From the NCBI GenBank assembly GCA_017609995.1, contig JAFCCX010000014.1, forward strand, positions 1-8,129: 8,129 nt of DNA, written 5' to 3'. Origin of the DNA: Candidatus Pacearchaeota archaeon (GTDB taxonomy: Archaea; Nanobdellota; Nanobdellia; UBA10117; JABICX01). The position numbers were made by a program, and so were the translations under genes. The notes beneath the pieces were generated by a model that saw nothing but the letters and a program-made list of their open reading frames with translations, was not told the origin of the DNA and searched no databases. Shown here piece after piece: positions 6,586 through 8,129 of this stretch. Position 1 is the first letter of the stretch. Every line of letters starts with the position of its first letter.

Positions 6586-7667
6586 TTCAAACCCAACTCT
6601 TTTTGTACATATTTTTTGATTGTAGCAACTCTCTGTCTTAGATCTTTTTTTGGTTTATCTTTCATTTTCTTTTCAAATTCTTTAATACACTCACACTTAG
6701 GCATTGTTTTGATATGATTAAAATCACCAGTAAGGTTCCAATGTATTAATTTATCAGCTACTTGAGAATTACACTTAGGACAATTCTGTGGAAATTCTAA
6801 CGGAGTAGGAACTGCTCGGTTGAATCCTTTAACGTAAGCTTTTGATCGGTGCTCTTTTGGTAATCGTTTAAGAACTTCGATCGCACTCCAGAGCATAGGA
6901 GGTTTAAATTTTCCTCTTTTCCAGAGAAGATAAGTTAGGGTTGTTGGTTGGATATTACATAACATCAAGAAAACTCTAGTAAATCCATGTTTAAATGCGA
7001 ACTTTGCAGTTTTTACAGCATCTTCGACATCTTCTTTTGTTGTTAAGAAAGGTTTTCCAAGTTGGATATATGCATCATAATCAATATTATATCTATTAAG
7101 CAGTTTTCCAGCTTTAATGTAAGTATCTAATTGTGTGCCTTTATGTATACATTCATTTCTAATGAAGTCATTTGAAGATTCCAATCCAATACCTACAGAG
7201 ACTATATCAAAATACTTTTTTAACTGACTTACTCGCTTCTCAACTAATAGAAATTCTGGTCGACATTCAAAATTAAATTCCTCATAACCTTCTTTTTTTA
7301 ACATACCCAATAAAACTGGTCTTAATTCATCACTAATTTCATTTGGATCTAGGAAACTACCTGCTGAATTGAATGTAATAAGTGGGTAAATCGATGACGG
7401 AACTGTTTTGATAGTATATTTTGTTTGGTTAATGAGGTTATTTCTTGTTGGTTTCTTGCTAAGAGATGCTGCTAACTGATAGCCGCACATAGAACAACCA
7501 CCACAAGTAGCTAACCATCTACAAGGATTTGTCTTTAATGCAACAAGAGGCATTAAACAATGAGAATTATCAACTCGTCGAGTTTCCTCAAAATAAATAT
7601 CAGGTTTATTTAGATTACCTGGGACTTCCTTCATCTCTTTTCGGATATGCTTCATTATTTTGAGCAT
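6582..7667 (-). CDS. raSEA: Archaeosine biosynthesis radical SAM protein RaSEA
   Basis: RaSEA acts with ArcS on tRNA: ArcS attaches lysine to preQ0 at position 15 and RaSEA cleaves the lysine side chain by radical SAM chemistry to yield archaeosine. The 361-residue protein carries a cysteine cluster NPCRWLATCGGCSMCGY (C49, C55, C58, C61) for the [4Fe-4S] site, followed by family hallmarks: ITFNSAGSFLDPNEI (97-111), FECRPEFL, VGIGLESSNDFIRNECIHKG (158-177), LGKPFLTTKEDVEDA and KPPMLWSAIEVLK. Near the end, C296-x2-C299 (NCPKC) and C325/C327 could bind zinc. The cysteine spacing is not the common CX3CX2C but an expanded form, as in Elp3-like radical SAM enzymes. The start at 7667 is backed by a TATA box ~25 bases upstream; an ATG four codons later is an alternative. 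Neither ArcS nor the TGT transglycosylase is in the window. Confidence 0.87.
   Translation of the reverse strand: MLKIMKHIRKEMKEVPGNLNKPDIYFEETRRVDNSHCLMPLVALKTNPCRWLATCGGCSMCGYQLAASLSKKPTRNNLINQTKYTIKTVPSSIYPLITFNSAGSFLDPNEISDELRPVLLGMLKKEGYEEFNFECRPEFLLVEKRVSQLKKYFDIVSVGIGLESSNDFIRNECIHKGTQLDTYIKAGKLLNRYNIDYDAYIQLGKPFLTTKEDVEDAVKTAKFAFKHGFTRVFLMLCNIQPTTLTYLLWKRGKFKPPMLWSAIEVLKRLPKEHRSKAYVKGFNRAVPTPLEFPQNCPKCNSQVADKLIHWNLTGDFNHIKTMPKCECIKEFEKKMKDKPKKDLRQRVATIKKYVQKELGLN
6600..6617 (+). terminator. Possible T-tract terminator of the top6B-top6A operon
   Basis: Fifteen bases after the top6A stop, the plus strand has T5 (6600-6604) and then T6 (6612-6617), with a further T7 at 6645-6651. Archaeal RNA polymerase terminates on such U-tracts. 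They lie inside the C-terminal codons of the convergent RaSEA gene (where they encode lysines), so lysine codon use could explain them instead. Confidence 0.35.
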
Positions 7668-7680
7668 TATCCCAAATAAA

Positions 7681-7694
7681 TTATAGTACTATAA
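7681..7694. repeat. Perfect 14-bp palindrome overlapping the RaSEA promoter
   Basis: TTATAGTACTATAA equals its own reverse complement over all 14 bases. It covers part of the minus-strand TATA element of RaSEA (7696-7689). A dimeric regulator could bind here and block TBP. An AT-rich region produces short palindromes by chance fairly easily, so the operator role is only a suggestion. Confidence 0.4.
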
Positions 7695-7696
7695 AA
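7689..7696 (-). promoter_or_regulatory. TATA-box promoter of RaSEA
   Basis: The minus strand reads TTTTATAG, centred about 25 bases before the ATG at 7667, consistent with leaderless transcription. It partly coincides with the 14-bp palindrome and lies in a 103-bp divergent region shared with orc1/cdc6. Confidence 0.5.
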
Positions 7697-7742
7697 GAAT
7701 TTGCTCTGTTATTTAGATATCTTGCCTTAAGTCTAGAAATCC

Positions 7743-7749
7743 TTAAAAT
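7743..7749 (+). promoter_or_regulatory. TATA-like promoter of orc1/cdc6
   Basis: TTAAAAT is centred about 25 bases before the ATG at 7771 and is preceded by AAATCC, a plausible BRE position. It fits a leaderless start. I see no origin recognition box of the known extended type in the gap. Confidence 0.45.
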
Positions 7750-7770
7750 CTGTTGTTTTTACTTCTAGTT

Positions 7771-8129
7771 ATGCCTAATTTCTTTCTGGGCGCAGAGCAG
7801 ACTATCTTCTCTAATCCAGATGCTCTTGATCCTGACTTTATTCCAAAACTTCTTCCTCATAGAGAAGAACAACAAAGATACATTGCTACAGCGATTCGGC
7901 CAATGCTTTTTGACAGACCGGGAAAACATTTGATTATAACTGGAGCTTCAGGTATTGGAAAAACAGCAGCAACTCGAAGAGTTATAATGGATTTAGACGA
8001 AGTTGAGGAAGCAGATGAGATTCTTAGGGTTTATGTAAATTGCTGGAAAGCAAATACATCTTACAAAGCAGCCTTAGAAATCTCACACAAACTTGGCTAC
8101 CCATTTACACAAAACATGAAGACAAATGA
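7771..8129 (+). CDS. cdc6: Orc1/Cdc6 replication initiator, N-terminal part, cut by window edge
   Basis: Archaeal Orc1/Cdc6 is an AAA+ ATPase that binds origin boxes and recruits the MCM helicase. 119 codons are visible and the frame is still open at the end; the final TGA is out of frame. Visible features: the entry motif LLPHREEQ (residues 27-34), typical of the family just before the AAA+ domain, the Walker A segment HLIITGASGIGKTAATRR (P-loop G58 to T65), and VYVNCWKANTSYKAALEI (87-104), which matches the conserved strand and helix after the P-loop. Walker B, sensors and the winged helix lie outside. The N-terminal extension before the AAA+ domain is short (~25 residues). A TATA-like element ~25 bases upstream supports the ATG at 7771. 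Archaeal origins often lie next to this gene, so the upstream gap is a candidate origin, though only 103 bp long. Confidence 0.88.
   Translation, partial: MPNFFLGAEQTIFSNPDALDPDFIPKLLPHREEQQRYIATAIRPMLFDRPGKHLIITGASGIGKTAATRRVIMDLDEVEEADEILRVYVNCWKANTSYKAALEISHKLGYPFTQNMKTN

Noticed and set aside
8127..8129. TGA at the window end as the stop of orc1/cdc6
   Set aside because: It is in another frame: the gene frame reads AAT then GA at the edge, and the protein would lack Walker B, sensors and winged helix, so the gene simply continues.
1..8129. CRISPR array, tRNA, insertion sequence, prophage or defence genes
   Set aside because: No repeat-spacer pattern, no cloverleaf with CCA-type stems, no transposase or inverted-repeat ends and no defence-gene motifs were seen; all long frames are housekeeping genes.

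Overview
The window is a compact, AT-rich stretch of archaeal chromosome. Every recognisable product belongs to the archaeal/eukaryotic information-processing set: an RPA-type ssDNA-binding protein, a HerA-family ATPase, NMD3, initiation factor aIF1A, a two-KH (Dim2/Pno1-type) protein, both subunits of DNA topoisomerase VI, the archaeosine enzyme RaSEA and an Orc1/Cdc6 replication initiator. Low GC, short intergenic gaps, short proteins and many promoters placed for leaderless transcripts suggest a small-genome archaeon, perhaps of the DPANN type (Woesearchaeota/Pacearchaeota-like). That placement is an inference; no rRNA or other phylogenetic marker was compared.

Layout. Positions 1-380 (minus) hold the N-terminal part of an RPA gene that runs off the left edge. 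Positions 421-1722 (minus) hold the HerA-like ATPase. A divergent promoter region (1723-1800) separates it from a plus-strand run: a small Arg-rich two-helix membrane protein (1801-2046), NMD3 (2051-2737), aIF1A (2770-3135) and the KH protein (3135-3647, start overlapping the aIF1A stop). After a 105-bp AT-rich gap come top6B (3753-5480) and top6A (5473-6585), overlapping by 8 bases. RaSEA (7667-6582, minus) converges on top6A so tightly that the two stop codons share the bases TTAA. Another divergent promoter region (7668-7770) separates RaSEA from orc1/cdc6, which runs off the right edge after 119 codons.

The left, centre-right and right parts concern DNA (RPA, HerA, topoisomerase VI, Orc1/Cdc6). 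The middle concerns ribosome assembly and initiation (NMD3, aIF1A, Dim2-type KH). The order aIF1A - KH - top6B - top6A is, from my knowledge of archaeal genomes, a reduced form of a widespread archaeal neighbourhood that usually also carries a RIO1 kinase between aIF1A and the KH gene; here there is no room for it.

Regulatory pattern: seven genes have a TATA-like octamer centred about 25-29 bases before the chosen ATG, which places the transcription start at or within a few bases of the ATG. Genes inside operons lack this, and top6A instead has a Shine-Dalgarno-like GGTGA. No stretch above 300 bases lacks a gene. No tRNA, rRNA, CRISPR array, insertion sequence or prophage gene was seen. I do not see a wholly new system. 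The least explained items are the small Arg-rich membrane protein, the phased A-tracts before top6B, and the 14-bp palindrome in the RaSEA/orc1 promoter region.
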